The notes under the pieces are model-generated. The model worked only from the letters and a program-made list of their open reading frames with translations, ran no database searches and had not been told where the DNA came from. Shown here piece by piece: positions 30,112-39,302 of a stretch of 64,000 bases of DNA. Positions within the stretch are counted from its first letter, which is position 1; each line of letters starts with the position of its first letter. The stretch lies in assembly GCF_036226925.1 (NCBI RefSeq), contig NZ_CP109031.1, forward strand, positions 3,410,001 to 3,474,000, given 5' to 3'. The stretch is from Streptomyces sp. NBC_00659 (lineage in GTDB: Bacteria > Actinomycetota > Actinomycetes > Streptomycetales > Streptomycetaceae). Both the position numbers and the translations under genes were made by a program.

Positions 30112-31202
30112 CGGGCCGCACCCTCTTCCGGGATCTCGGCGGCGGCCGACAACGCTGTCTCGGCGGCCGCGATTTCTGCGTTCAGTACCTCCACGAGCTG
30201 CCCGGCGGGCAGGTCGCGGGCCATGCGGTGGCCCTGTCCCGCCCACAGTGCCATGCCCTGCGCGTCGCCCGCCTTGGCGGCCGCCTTGCGCAGCGGCAGG
30301 GTGAGGTGGTGGACCTCGGGATAGGCGGAGGGGGCGTACGGGCCGTGCTCGCGCATGAAGCGGTTGGCCAGCGCGCGCGCCGGGCGTCCGGAGAAGGCGC
30401 GGGTGAGTTCCGTACGTACGTACAGGGGGTCGGTCAGCGCCTGTTTGTGCACGGCGCTCGCGCCGGACTCGGGGGTGGCGAGGAAGGCGGTGCCGAGCTG
30501 GGCCGCGTTCGCGCCCGCGGCGAGGAGGGCGGCGATCTGGCTGCCGCGCATGATGCCGCCGGCCGCGACGACCGGGATCCCCACGGTCTCGCGGACCCGC
30601 GCGACCAGCGTGAGCAGGCCGACGCCCGTGCCGTCGGTCTCCGGGTTGTCCCGGTGGGTGCCCTGGTGTCCGCCGGCCTCGATGCCCTGCACGACGACCG
30701 CGTCGGCGCCGGCCCGCTGCACGCCGAGGGCTTCCTCGGCCGTGGTGGCGGTGACCAGGGTGAGGGTGCCCGCGCGCCGCAGCGACTCCAGCACCTCCGG
30801 CTTCGGGACGCCGAAGTGGAAGGAGACCGCCGCCACCGGGTTGTCGAGGAGGACGGCGAGTTTGGCGTCGTAGCCGTCGTCGCGGCCGCTGTCCGGATCG
30901 CCGAGCTCGGTCTCGTACCAGGCGGCCTCGCCGGCGAGCTGGTGGGCGTACACCTCGACCGCGGCCGCGTCCGCGTGCTCGGGCTGCGGCAGGAACAGGT
31001 TGACGCCGAAGGGACGGCCGGTCAGCCCGCGCAGCTGCTTGATCTCCTGGTACATGCCGTCGGCGGTCTTGTACCCCGCCGCGAGGAAGCCGAGCCCGCC
31101 GGCCTCGGACACGGCGGCCGCGAGCTGCGGGACGGAGACTCCGCCCGCCATGGGGGCCTGCACGATCGGGTGAGGGAAGAGATCGGTCAGCGCGGAGGAC
31201 AT
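30108..31202 (-). CDS. Nitronate monooxygenase-family flavoprotein
   Basis: A 364-residue FMN TIM-barrel enzyme. Motifs are PIVQAPMAGGVSVPQLAAAV at the N-terminus, VVQGIEAGGHQG (catalytic His region) and VVAAGGIMRGSQIAALLAAGA (phosphate binding). It is expected to oxidise propionate-3-nitronate or similar toxic nitronates with oxygen. It is coupled to rsmE; the pairing may be simple co-transcription. Confidence 0.9.
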   Translation of the reverse strand: MSSALTDLFPHPIVQAPMAGGVSVPQLAAAVSEAGGLGFLAAGYKTADGMYQEIKQLRGLTGRPFGVNLFLPQPEHADAAAVEVYAHQLAGEAAWYETELGDPDSGRDDGYDAKLAVLLDNPVAAVSFHFGVPKPEVLESLRRAGTLTLVTATTAEEALGVQRAGADAVVVQGIEAGGHQGTHRDNPETDGTGVGLLTLVARVRETVGIPVVAAGGIMRGSQIAALLAAGANAAQLGTAFLATPESGASAVHKQALTDPLYVRTELTRAFSGRPARALANRFMREHGPYAPSAYPEVHHLTLPLRKAAAKAGDAQGMALWAGQGHRMARDLPAGQLVEVLNAEIAAAETALSAAAEIPEEGAAR

Positions 31203-31275
31203 GACGGCATGTTGTCACGTCCGCCGGACAAGTCAGAAACCGGTCGCCGGTCCGAATAGTGCCTCCGACATGGAG

Positions 31276-31302
31276 GGCACGGGGCGTGTCCCGCCCCGTG
31301 CC
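31276..31302 (-). terminator. Terminator downstream of dnaJ
   Basis: GGCACGGGGC pairs perfectly with GCCCCGTGCC around a 7-base loop, 10 bases past the dnaJ stop codon. Confidence 0.75.
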
Positions 31303-31311
31303 CCGCTTGGA

Positions 31312-32448
31312 TCAGCGGCCGTTGAACGCGTCCTTCAGCCGGGAGAAGAGGCCCTGCTGACCGGGCTGGAACTGACCGGTGGGCCGCTCCTCGCCGCGCA
31401 GTATGGCGAGCTCGCGCAGCACCCGCTCCTGCTCCGCGTCGAGCTTGGTCGGCGTGGTGACCTCGACGTGCACGATGAGGTCGCCGCGGCCGCCGCCGCG
31501 CAGGTGGGTGACACCCCGGCCGTGCAGCGGGATCGACTGGCCGGACTGCGTGCCCGGACGGATGTCGACCTCCTCCATGCCGTCGAGGGTCTCCAGCGGC
31601 ACCTTGGTGCCGAGGGCCGCCGCGGTCATCGGGAGGGTGACCGTGCAGTGCAGGTCGTCGCCGCGCCGCTGGAAGGTCGAGTGCGGCAGCTCGTGGATCT
31701 CGACGTACAGGTCGCCGGCGGGGCCGCCGCCGGGGCCGACCTCGCCCTCGCCCGCGAGCTGGATCCGCGTGCCGTTGTCCACACCGGCCGGGATCTTGAC
31801 CGTGAGGGTGCGACGGGAACGGACCCGGCCGTCGCCCGCGCAGTCGTGGCACGGGGTCGGGACCACGGTGCCGAAGCCCTGGCACTGCGGACACGGCCGT
31901 GAGGTCATGACCTGGCCGAGGAACGACCGCGTCACCTGGGACACCTCGCCGCGGCCGCGGCACATGTCACAGGTCTGCGCGGAGGTCCCGGGCGCCGCGC
32001 CTTCGCCGTTGCAGGTGGCGCAGACGACGGCCGTGTCGACCTGGATGTCCTTCGTGGTGCCGAAGGCCGCCTCGTCGAGCTCGATCTCCAGCCGGATCAT
32101 GGCGTCCTGGCCCCGGCGGGTGCGCGAGCGCGGTCCGCGCTGCGACGCCGTGCCGAAGAACGCGTCCATGATGTCCGAGAAGTTCCCGAAGCCGCCCGCG
32201 CCGAAGCCGGCGGCACCCGCGCCGCCCTGCTGGGACAGCGGGTCACCGCCGAGGTCGTAGACCTGCTTCTTCTGCGGGTCCGACAACACCTCGTACGCGG
32301 CGTTGATCTCTTTGAACCGCTCCTGCGTCTTCGGATCGGGATTGACGTCCGGATGCAGCTCGCGAGCGAGCCTCCGGAACGCCTTCTTGATCTCGTCCTG
32401 GGACGCGTCGCGGCGCACGCCGAGTACGGCGTAGTAGTCCGTGGCCAC
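31312..32448 (-). CDS. dnaJ: Chaperone DnaJ (type I)
   Basis: A 378-residue Hsp40. The J domain has the HPD motif (LHPDVNPDP), followed by a Gly/Phe-rich linker and four zinc repeats CxxCxGxG (CATCNGEG, CDMCRGRG, CPQCQGFG, CHDCAGDG), then the substrate-binding C-terminal domains. The GTG start abuts the hrcA stop codon, so the genes are co-transcribed under CIRCE control. Streptomyces normally have another dnaJ in the dnaK operon. Confidence 0.96.
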   Translation of the reverse strand: MATDYYAVLGVRRDASQDEIKKAFRRLARELHPDVNPDPKTQERFKEINAAYEVLSDPQKKQVYDLGGDPLSQQGGAGAAGFGAGGFGNFSDIMDAFFGTASQRGPRSRTRRGQDAMIRLEIELDEAAFGTTKDIQVDTAVVCATCNGEGAAPGTSAQTCDMCRGRGEVSQVTRSFLGQVMTSRPCPQCQGFGTVVPTPCHDCAGDGRVRSRRTLTVKIPAGVDNGTRIQLAGEGEVGPGGGPAGDLYVEIHELPHSTFQRRGDDLHCTVTLPMTAAALGTKVPLETLDGMEEVDIRPGTQSGQSIPLHGRGVTHLRGGGRGDLIVHVEVTTPTKLDAEQERVLRELAILRGEERPTGQFQPGQQGLFSRLKDAFNGR

Positions 32449-33465
32449 TTACGACTCCGCCAGGATCTGTCCGACGTACCGTGCCACCGCTCGTACCGCT
32501 CCCATCGTTCCCGGGTAATCCATGCGGGTCGGGCCGACCACGCCGAGTTTGGCTACTGCCTCAACGCCCGAACCGTAGCCGACGGAGACCACGGACGTGG
32601 AGTTGAGTCCCTCGTACGCGTTCTCGTGCCCGATTCGCACGGTCATGCTCGAATCCCCGGCCTCTCCAAGCAACTTGAGGAGCACGACCTGCTCCTCCAG
32701 CGCTTCGAGCACCGGCCGGATGGTGAGAGGGAAGTCATGTCCGAATCGCGTCAGATTGGCGGTACCGCCGATCATCAGCCGCTCCTCGGTCTCCTCGACG
32801 AGTGTCTCCAGCAGTGTGGAGAGCACCGTCGAGACCGTACCCCGGTCTTCCGCCTCGAAGGCGTCCGGGAGGTCCTGGACGAGCTGCGGGACGTCCGCGA
32901 AGGGGCGTCCCGCGACCCGGCTGTTGAGCCGGGCGCGCAGGTCCGCCAGCGACGTCTCACCGAACGGCGCCGGACAGTTGATCATGCGCTGTTCGACCCG
33001 GCCGGTGTCCGTGATCAGCACGAGCATCACCCGTGCGGGAGCCATGGACAGCAGCTCCACATGGCGCACGGTCGAGCGGGTCAGCGAGGGGTACTGCACG
33101 ACGGCGACCTGCCGGGTGAGCTGCGCGAGCAGCCGCACGGTCCGGCCGACGACGTCGTCCAGGTCGACGGCACCGTCCAGGAAGTTCTGGATGGCGCGGC
33201 GCTCGGGCGCGGTCATCGGCTTGACGCCGGCGAGCTTGTCGACGAAGAGGCGGTAGCCCTTGTCCGTGGGGATGCGCCCGGCACTGGTGTGCGGCTGGGC
33301 GATGTACCCCTCGTCCTCCAGGACCGCCATGTCGTTGCGGACGGTCGCGGGCGAGACGCCCAGCCGGTGCCGCTCGGTGAGCGCCTTGGAGCCGACCGGC
33401 TCCTCGGTGCCCACGTAGTCCTGGACGATGGCGCGCAGCACCTCGAGCCTGCGTTCGCTGAGCAT
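32449..33465 (-). CDS. hrcA: Heat-inducible repressor HrcA
   Basis: A 338-residue repressor of chaperone genes that binds CIRCE elements. The N-terminal winged helix ([27 protein letters not shown]) and family core domain are complete. ATG 33465 is preferred to GTG 33474 because GGAGG lies 8 bases upstream of it. Its own operator is at 33521-33547, so it autoregulates hrcA-dnaJ. Confidence 0.96.
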   Translation of the reverse strand: MLSERRLEVLRAIVQDYVGTEEPVGSKALTERHRLGVSPATVRNDMAVLEDEGYIAQPHTSAGRIPTDKGYRLFVDKLAGVKPMTAPERRAIQNFLDGAVDLDDVVGRTVRLLAQLTRQVAVVQYPSLTRSTVRHVELLSMAPARVMLVLITDTGRVEQRMINCPAPFGETSLADLRARLNSRVAGRPFADVPQLVQDLPDAFEAEDRGTVSTVLSTLLETLVEETEERLMIGGTANLTRFGHDFPLTIRPVLEALEEQVVLLKLLGEAGDSSMTVRIGHENAYEGLNSTSVVSVGYGSGVEAVAKLGVVGPTRMDYPGTMGAVRAVARYVGQILAES

Positions 33466-33492
33466 CGCGCACACCTCCAGAAGTCGACTCGG

Positions 33493-33519
33493 TGGCCTTC
33501 GTGGCCTTCGTGGCTTTCG
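33493..33519 (-). repeat. Three 9-bp direct repeats between hrcA and CIRCE
   Basis: On the plus strand GGCCTTCGT occurs twice and GGCTTTCGT once in direct succession, between the hrcA ribosome site and the CIRCE operator, so it will be in the 5' leader of the mRNA. Confidence 0.85.
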
Positions 33520-33520
33520 T

Positions 33521-33547
33521 CTGGCACTCAGCGCACGCGAGTGCCAA
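33521..33547 (-). promoter_or_regulatory. CIRCE operator of hrcA-dnaJ
   Basis: On the minus strand: TTGGCACTC, 9 bases, GAGTGCCAG. The consensus is TTAGCACTC-N9-GAGTGCTAA, and the arms pair with each other. It lies 55 bases upstream of the hrcA start. Confidence 0.95.
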
Positions 33548-33631
33548 CGTTCCCCAGCTCAGTGTACGGCGGTGAGGCACGCCCCGGGCAAGGGCGGGCC
33601 TGCGATGTCGTGCACGGCACCTGGTCACCGT

Positions 33632-33637
33632 TAGCGT
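33632..33637 (+). promoter_or_regulatory. -10 element of a leaderless metallo-hydrolase gene
   Basis: TAGCGT ends 6 bases before the ATG at 33644, which has no ribosome site. Confidence 0.5.
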
Positions 33638-33643
33638 CGCCGC

Positions 33644-34387
33644 ATGAGGCTGACTTGGGAAGGGCTCGGGTGGGAAAGGCTGGCGCCCCGGGTGGGGCGA
33701 CGGCGGCTTCCGGGCTGGGACTGCACGGCCGGGCTCGTCGTCGGCGAGGGGGCGGCGCTGATGATCGACGCCGGGTCCAGTCTCGCGGAGGGCGCCGCGC
33801 TGTGCGCCGACGCGCGTGCCCTCACCGGCGGGCGTGTGACTCATATCGCGCTCACCCACCCGCATTTCGACCACGTGTTCGGCGCCGCGGCGTTCGCGGG
33901 CGCACGGATCCTCGTCGCGGACGGTTCGTCCGGGGCGTACGAGAACGGCCGCGACGAGCTCTGCGCGGACGCGGTGCGCAACGGTCTCGACCCGAGGGCG
34001 GCGGAGGAGGCGGCCGACACCCTCGTACGCCCCCGCGGCTTCGTCCGGAGCACCTGGGACCTGGATCTCGGCGGCGTCGAGGTCCGGCTGGTGCGGACGG
34101 GCGAGGGCCACACCGCCCACGACCTCGTGGCCGTCGTGTCCGGCGACCCGGCGGTGGTGTTCTGCGGCGACCTGGTCGAGGAGTCGGGCGAGCCTCAGGC
34201 GGGCCCCGACGCCGTACCGTCACGCTGGCCCGCGGCTCTCGACCGGCTGCTCGGACTGGGCGGCGAGAACGCGCTGTACGTCCCCGGGCACGGGGCGGTC
34301 GTGGACGCCATGTTCGTACGGACCCAACGGGACGCCTTGGCGGCACGTTTCGGCGCGACGACTTCCGGCACGGCGGGTTCCGGCTGA
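33644..34387 (+). CDS. Metallo-beta-lactamase-fold hydrolase
   Basis: A 247-residue protein with the zinc motif THPHFDH near residue 72, a later EGHTAHD (His ligand) and VVFCGDLVEE (Asp ligand) and YVPGHG near residue 211. The fold is complete; the substrate is unknown. It is divergent from hrcA and its transcript appears leaderless. The last codons, including the stop, lie in a 23-bp repeat that continues into the intergenic region. Confidence 0.87.
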   Translation: MRLTWEGLGWERLAPRVGRRRLPGWDCTAGLVVGEGAALMIDAGSSLAEGAALCADARALTGGRVTHIALTHPHFDHVFGAAAFAGARILVADGSSGAYENGRDELCADAVRNGLDPRAAEEAADTLVRPRGFVRSTWDLDLGGVEVRLVRTGEGHTAHDLVAVVSGDPAVVFCGDLVEESGEPQAGPDAVPSRWPAALDRLLGLGGENALYVPGHGAVVDAMFVRTQRDALAARFGATTSGTAGSG

Positions 34388-34501
34388 GCGCGTCCGGTAC
34401 GCGGGGCCGGTACCACGGGTTCCGGCCTGGCAGGTTCCGGCCGAGCGCGTCCGGTACGGCGGGGCCCGGCGCGGCGGATTCCGGCCGAGCGCGTCCGGTA
34501 C
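34378..34501 (+). repeat. Three copies of a 23-bp repeat
   Basis: TTCCGGCYGAGCGCGTCCGG followed by TAC occurs at 34378-34400, 34435-34457 and 34479-34501, spaced 57 and 44 bases. Similar shorter blocks (GCACGGCGGRTTCCGG) fill the gaps. The first copy contains the stop codon of the metallo-hydrolase gene. Confidence 0.85.
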
Positions 34502-34558
34502 GGGGGTTCCAGCACGGCGGATTCCGGCGTGTCGTGGTGAGCGGCGCCGGGCTTCTCC

Positions 34559-34564
34559 TATCGT
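34559..34564 (+). promoter_or_regulatory. -10 element of a leaderless DUF3097 gene
   Basis: TATCGT ends 7 bases before the ATG at 34572, with no ribosome site between. Confidence 0.5.
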
Positions 34565-34571
34565 CATCCGA

Positions 34572-35378
34572 ATGCGCCAGTACTCTCCGGACCTGACCCC
34601 GCCGTGGAAGAAGCCCCGGTCCGTGCCCGAGGTCCCGGCGGACCCGGGTCTGGTCGTCGAGGAGCCCGGCACCGGCTTCTGCGGCGCGGTGATCCGCTGC
34701 GAGGCGGGCACCGTGACCCTGGAGGACCGCTTCGGCAAGCACCGGGTGTTCCCGCTGGAACCGCGCGGCTTCCTCCTGGAGGGCAAGGTGGTGACCCTGG
34801 TCCGCCCGGCGCCCGCGGCTCCCGTACGCCCCAGCCGTACGGCCTCCGGCTCGGTGGCGGTACCCGGCGCCCGCGCCCGGGTCGCGCGCGCCGGGCGCAT
34901 CTACGTCGAGGGCCGCCACGACGCCGAACTGGTCGAGCGGGTCTGGGGCGACGACCTGCGCGTCGAGGGCGTCGTCGTGGAGTACCTGGAGGGCGTCGAC
35001 GACCTCCCGGCGGTCGTCGACGCGTTCGCCCCGGGCCCGGACGCCCGGCTCGGCGTCCTCGTGGACCACCTGATCCCGGGTTCGAAGGAGTCCCGGATCG
35101 CCGAGGCGGTCACGAGCGAGCACGCCCTGGTGCTCGGCCACCCGTACATCGACGTCTGGGAGGCCGTGAAGCCGTCCTCCGTGGGCATTCCGGGCTGGCC
35201 CCGGGTCCCGCGCGGCCAGGACTGGAAGACGGGCGTGTGCCGGGCCCTGGGCTGGCCGGAGAACACCGGCGCGGCCTGGCAGCACATCCTGTCCCGGGTC
35301 CACTCCTACAGGGACCTGGAACCGGCGCTCCTGGGCCGCGTGGAGGAACTGATCGACTTCGTCACCGCGCCGGAGTGA
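34572..35378 (+). CDS. DUF3097 family protein
   Basis: A 268-residue cytoplasmic protein that matches the actinobacterial DUF3097 family as I know it. The N-terminus (SPDLTPPWKKPRSVPEVPADPG) is followed by a small beta-barrel-like region, then a segment reminiscent of a Toprim fold (RIYVEGRHDAELVERVWG, GVLVDHLIPGSKES). It could act on nucleic acid, but this is only inferred from that resemblance. It is convergent with hemW. Confidence 0.8.
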   Translation: MRQYSPDLTPPWKKPRSVPEVPADPGLVVEEPGTGFCGAVIRCEAGTVTLEDRFGKHRVFPLEPRGFLLEGKVVTLVRPAPAAPVRPSRTASGSVAVPGARARVARAGRIYVEGRHDAELVERVWGDDLRVEGVVVEYLEGVDDLPAVVDAFAPGPDARLGVLVDHLIPGSKESRIAEAVTSEHALVLGHPYIDVWEAVKPSSVGIPGWPRVPRGQDWKTGVCRALGWPENTGAAWQHILSRVHSYRDLEPALLGRVEELIDFVTAPE

Positions 35379-35528
35379 CCGGTCGGCGGCCGGTTCCCCG
35401 GGTCCGGCGCCGGTGCCCCTTGATGTCCGGGTTCCCACCGGAGCCGGGTGCCACCGGGCAGATACGGTCGCGTCCTCGGCCGGCCATCCACCGGAAATCA
35501 TGACCGAGAACCGTACGGGAACAGGTGT

Positions 35529-36761
35529 TCAGTCCACCAGATCCCGGACGACGGCGTCCGCGAGGAGGCGGCCGCGCAGGGTGAGGACGGCGCGGCCGGC
35601 GTCGTACGGACCGGCTTCGAGGAGTCCGTCGGACAGAGCGCGGCGGGAGGCCGCGAGGCCGTCGGGGCGGAGCAGCGAGAGCGGGCAGCCCTCGCGCAGC
35701 CGCAGTTCGAGGAGGATCCGCTCGACCCGGCGGTCCTCGTCGGACAGGAGTTCACGGCCGGCGCCCGGGGAGCGGCCCTCGGCCAGCGCCGCCGCGTACG
35801 CCCCCGGATGTTTCACGTTCCACCAGCGAACGCCGCCGACGTGGCTGTGCGCTCCGGGGCCCGCTCCCCACCAGTCGGCGCCGCGCCAGTACAGCTCGTT
35901 GTGCAGACAGCGGCCCGCCTCGGAGGTGGCCCAGTTCGACACCTCGTACCAGTCGAAGCCCGCCGCCGACATCACCTCGTCCGCGATGAGATAGCGGTCC
36001 GCGTGCACGTCGTCGTCCGTCATGGGGACCTCACCGCGGCGGATCCGGCGCGCGAGCTGGGTGCCCTCCTCGACGATGAGCGCGTACGCGGAGATGTGGT
36101 CGGGACCGGCGCCGAGGGCCGCTTCGAGCGATGCCCGCCAGTCGTCGTCCGACTCGCCCGGTGTGCCGTAGATCAGATCAAGGTTCACATGTGCGAAGCC
36201 GGCCGCGCGGGCCTCGGCGACACAGGCCTCGGGGCGGCCCGGGGTGTGCGTGCGGTCGAGCACCTTCAGGACGTGCTGCCGGGCGCTCTGCATACCGAAG
36301 GAGATCCGGTTGAAGCCGCCGGCGCGCAGGGTCGCGAGGTACTCCGGGTCCACGGACTCGGGGTTCGCCTCCGTCGTGATCTCGGCGTCGTCCGCGAGCC
36401 CGAACTCGTCCCGGATCGCGCCCAGCATCCGTACGAGATCGCCGGCCGCCAGCAGCGTGGGCGTACCGCCTCCGACGAAGACCGTGCGGACCGGGCGGGG
36501 GTCGTCGCCCAGGACCTTGCGGGCGAGCCGGATCTCGTCGGTCAGGGTGTCCGCGTAGTTGTCGCGGGAGGCGAGCACGCCCCCGCTGCCCCGCAGCTCG
36601 GTCGCCGTGTAGGTGTTGAAGTCGCAGTAGCCGCAGCGGGTCGCGCAGTACGGAACGTGGAGGTAGAACCCGAGGGGCCGATCGGCCGCCCCGTCCAGGG
36701 CGTGCGCGGGCAGCGCCCCGTCGTCGGGGACGGGCTCACCGTCGGGAAGTGCGGAAGGCAT
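35529..36761 (-). CDS. hemW: HemW, radical-SAM haem chaperone
   Basis: A 410-residue radical-SAM protein with the cluster motif CATRCGYC in YLHVPYCATRCGYCDF and VFVGGGTPTLL following. The HemW C-terminal domain is present. The family resembles coproporphyrinogen III dehydrogenase but is thought to insert haem into proteins. ATG 36761 was chosen over ATG 36770 since a GACAAT hexamer (36769-36774) overlaps the latter and sits 7 bases upstream of the former. Confidence 0.92.
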   Translation of the reverse strand: MPSALPDGEPVPDDGALPAHALDGAADRPLGFYLHVPYCATRCGYCDFNTYTATELRGSGGVLASRDNYADTLTDEIRLARKVLGDDPRPVRTVFVGGGTPTLLAAGDLVRMLGAIRDEFGLADDAEITTEANPESVDPEYLATLRAGGFNRISFGMQSARQHVLKVLDRTHTPGRPEACVAEARAAGFAHVNLDLIYGTPGESDDDWRASLEAALGAGPDHISAYALIVEEGTQLARRIRRGEVPMTDDDVHADRYLIADEVMSAAGFDWYEVSNWATSEAGRCLHNELYWRGADWWGAGPGAHSHVGGVRWWNVKHPGAYAAALAEGRSPGAGRELLSDEDRRVERILLELRLREGCPLSLLRPDGLAASRRALSDGLLEAGPYDAGRAVLTLRGRLLADAVVRDLVD

Positions 36762-36768
36762 GCGTTCC

Positions 36769-36774
36769 ATTGTC
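36769..36774 (-). promoter_or_regulatory. -10 element of a leaderless hemW promoter
   Basis: GACAAT on the minus strand, 7 bases before the chosen ATG. The 200 bases between here and the SpoIIE gene are G-rich and degenerate, with no gene seen. Confidence 0.45.
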
Positions 36775-36970
36775 CAGCACGGCCGGGGTGGACGTGTCCG
36801 GCGCGGGCGGGGGACGTGCCAGGCGGGGCGGGGGCGTGTCCGGCAGGGGGGAGGGGGCGCGTGCCCTCGCCGGGGCGAGAGTGGGCCACCGAACACGCCT
36901 GAGGGGCGAGGGCCGGGCCACCGCACACGCCTGACGGGGTCCGGAGTCCCCGGGACCGCGACGGGCCCCG

Positions 36971-39199
36971 CTAGTCGGCCTGCAACACCAGCAGGGCCAT
37001 GTCGTCCTCCGGCGGGCGGCTGCCGAACGCGTGCACCAGCCCGCGGATCCGTTCCGCGATCATCTCGGCGTTCAGGCCGGTGCAGCCCGCGAGGGCGTGC
37101 GCGAGACCGTCGTCGTCGTCGAACTGACGGGACCCGTCGCGCCGCTCCGTCACGCCGTCGGTGACGCACAGGAGGCTGTCCCCGGGATACAGCTCGAAGG
37201 ACTCGGAGGCGTATTGGGGGTCCTCGAAGACGCCGAGCAGGGTCTGCGGCCGGGCCATCTCCCGAACACCGCCGTCGGGGCTCAGCAGCAGCGGCAGCGG
37301 ATGCCCCGCCGAGGCGAGGGTGCAGCGCACTCCGCCGTCGAAGGGGACCAGCTCGCCGTAGAGCATGGACAGGAAGCGCGTCTGCGGGCCGAGGTCGGTG
37401 CCGAGCCCGGGTCCGCCCGCGGCCACGAGAGCGCGGGCCGCCGCGTCCGCGGCCTCCGTCGCGTCGTCGAGGAGGAGCTGGTTGAGACGGTCGAGGACGT
37501 CCGCGACGTCGTAGCCCTCACGCGCCAGCAGCCGCAGCCAGGGCCGCGCCAGGCCGATCACGACGGCGGCCTCGGGCCCCTTGCCCTGGACGTCGCCGAC
37601 CGCGAAGCACCAGCGCCCGTCGCCCGCCGGGAACACGTCGTAGAAGTCACCGCTCGGCCCGCCCTTGTCGAGCGGCTCGTAGACGAGGGCGCTGCGCACC
37701 CCGGGGATCTCGGCGACCGCGCCCGGCAGCAGCCCGCGCTGCAGGACCCGGCTGATGGTGGCCTGGCGCGCGTACTGGCGGGCCGCTCCGATGGCCAGGG
37801 CGATACGGCGGCTGAGGTCCTCGACGAGTCCGGTGACCTCGTCGGGGAAGTCGGGCGGTCCGGCCCGCCCGATGACGAGTGTGCCCAGCGGCCGGCCGCC
37901 CGCGATCAGCCGGTACGCCAGCGCCGCCCCGCTCGCCCCGCGGGCGCCCAGCGCCTCGCCGGGCCAGGGCACCGGGACGGCCCGGGAGCGCACCGCGTCG
38001 GGCAGCCGCGGCGGGTCCTTCTCCAGGGCCTGACGCAGTCCCTCGATGAGGTTCTCGCTGCCGTGCCAGACGCGGGCGAGGCGGGGGCCGAGGGCCAGAC
38101 CGAGACCGCCGGCCCGGTCGGTGGCCTCGTCCTCCAGCCATACGGCGCACCAGTCGGCGAGGCGCGGGACGAGGAGCTGACCGGCCAGCGCGGCGACCAG
38201 GTCCTCGTCGAGCTGTCCGGCGAGCAGGTCGGAGGCCTCGGCGAGAAAGGAGAGGGCTCCCCGGTCGAGCCAGTCGTGGCCCGACCCGGTGCTCCGGTTC
38301 GCCCCCGAGGCGGACAGGGCACGGTACGGCTCGACGCCGGCCCCCGGCCCGTACCCGGGGAGCGGCCCCTCGGCGTACGCGATGGCCCCGGCCCCGGTCG
38401 GCTCCGAGTCCTCCGCCTCGCCGGTGAGCCCGTCGGCTGCGGCGAACCCGCTCGTTCCCGCGAGCCCGTCGGCGTCCCCGAATCCCCCCGGCCCGGCAGG
38501 ACCGCCCGCGGCCGCGAATCCCCCGGGCCCGGAAAGGCCGTCGTCGTCCGCGAACCCGCCCGGCACGGAGAAACCGCCCGCACCCGCGAACCCGCCCGGT
38601 CCGGCGAGTCCGCTCACGTCGTCGAAGCGGCCCGGCAGGCGCGGGTCGTCGGCGTCCGCGAAGACGCCCGCACCCGGCAGAGCGCCGGCGGCCCCGTCGA
38701 CCAGCAGCCTCGACCACACGGTCTTGACGCCCGGACGATAGGTGATGCCCCAGGCCTCGGAGAGCGCGGAGACCAGACGCAGGCCCCGCCCGTACTCCGG
38801 TGTCCCGTAAGCCGGTTCGGCGCCGTCCTCCCGTATGGCCCGCGAGGGATGCCGGTCGGAGACCTCGACGACCAGCGGTCCGGGCGGGCCGTCGGCCGGG
38901 CACTCCAGGCGGCACAGCAGCTCGACGTCGGTACCCGCGTGCACGACGGCGTTGGTGACCAGCTCGCTGACCACCACGGCCGCGTCGCCGGTGAGCCGGT
39001 CGTCGATGATCTCGGTGCCGGGCAGGGCCAGTTCGGCCCAGCTCAGGAGTGTGTCGCGGAGGAATCGGCGCGCGGCCGCGGGGGCGAGCGGAGTGCCGGG
39101 CAAGGATGTACGCGACACGACGTCCCGGCCGGCGGGGTGGTGCGCGAGCACGTCCGGTGCGCATGGCGTGGAATCCCGTTGCGTCGGAATGGCCCCCAC
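36971..39199 (-). CDS. SpoIIE-type PP2C phosphatase with HATPase and GAF-like domains
   Basis: A 742-residue cytoplasmic regulator. An RsbW-like HATPase (N-box VSELVTNAVVHAG, then GRGLRLVSALSEAWG) occupies about residues 30-160. A Gly/Pro/Phe-rich linker (about 165-300) has many GPGGFA-type repeats. A GAF-like region follows, then the SpoIIE PP2C domain with metal residues in SGDFYDVFP, GDVQGKGPEA, CVTDGVTERRD and PEDDMALLVLQ. The pairing of kinase and phosphatase suggests control of an anti-sigma/anti-sigma-antagonist switch. The GTG start follows GGGAG. It is divergent from a response-regulator operon. Confidence 0.9.
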   Translation of the reverse strand: MGAIPTQRDSTPCAPDVLAHHPAGRDVVSRTSLPGTPLAPAAARRFLRDTLLSWAELALPGTEIIDDRLTGDAAVVVSELVTNAVVHAGTDVELLCRLECPADGPPGPLVVEVSDRHPSRAIREDGAEPAYGTPEYGRGLRLVSALSEAWGITYRPGVKTVWSRLLVDGAAGALPGAGVFADADDPRLPGRFDDVSGLAGPGGFAGAGGFSVPGGFADDDGLSGPGGFAAAGGPAGPGGFGDADGLAGTSGFAAADGLTGEAEDSEPTGAGAIAYAEGPLPGYGPGAGVEPYRALSASGANRSTGSGHDWLDRGALSFLAEASDLLAGQLDEDLVAALAGQLLVPRLADWCAVWLEDEATDRAGGLGLALGPRLARVWHGSENLIEGLRQALEKDPPRLPDAVRSRAVPVPWPGEALGARGASGAALAYRLIAGGRPLGTLVIGRAGPPDFPDEVTGLVEDLSRRIALAIGAARQYARQATISRVLQRGLLPGAVAEIPGVRSALVYEPLDKGGPSGDFYDVFPAGDGRWCFAVGDVQGKGPEAAVVIGLARPWLRLLAREGYDVADVLDRLNQLLLDDATEAADAAARALVAAGGPGLGTDLGPQTRFLSMLYGELVPFDGGVRCTLASAGHPLPLLLSPDGGVREMARPQTLLGVFEDPQYASESFELYPGDSLLCVTDGVTERRDGSRQFDDDDGLAHALAGCTGLNAEMIAERIRGLVHAFGSRPPEDDMALLVLQAD

Positions 39200-39302
39200 T
39201 GTGCGGCTCCCTGGGCAGTTCGGACGAAGACACCTCGGACGATGCGGCCAGGGTGACAGACTGGCGGCGCTCATAAGCACCGAGTCACCGAAGTGGGCCG
39301 GC

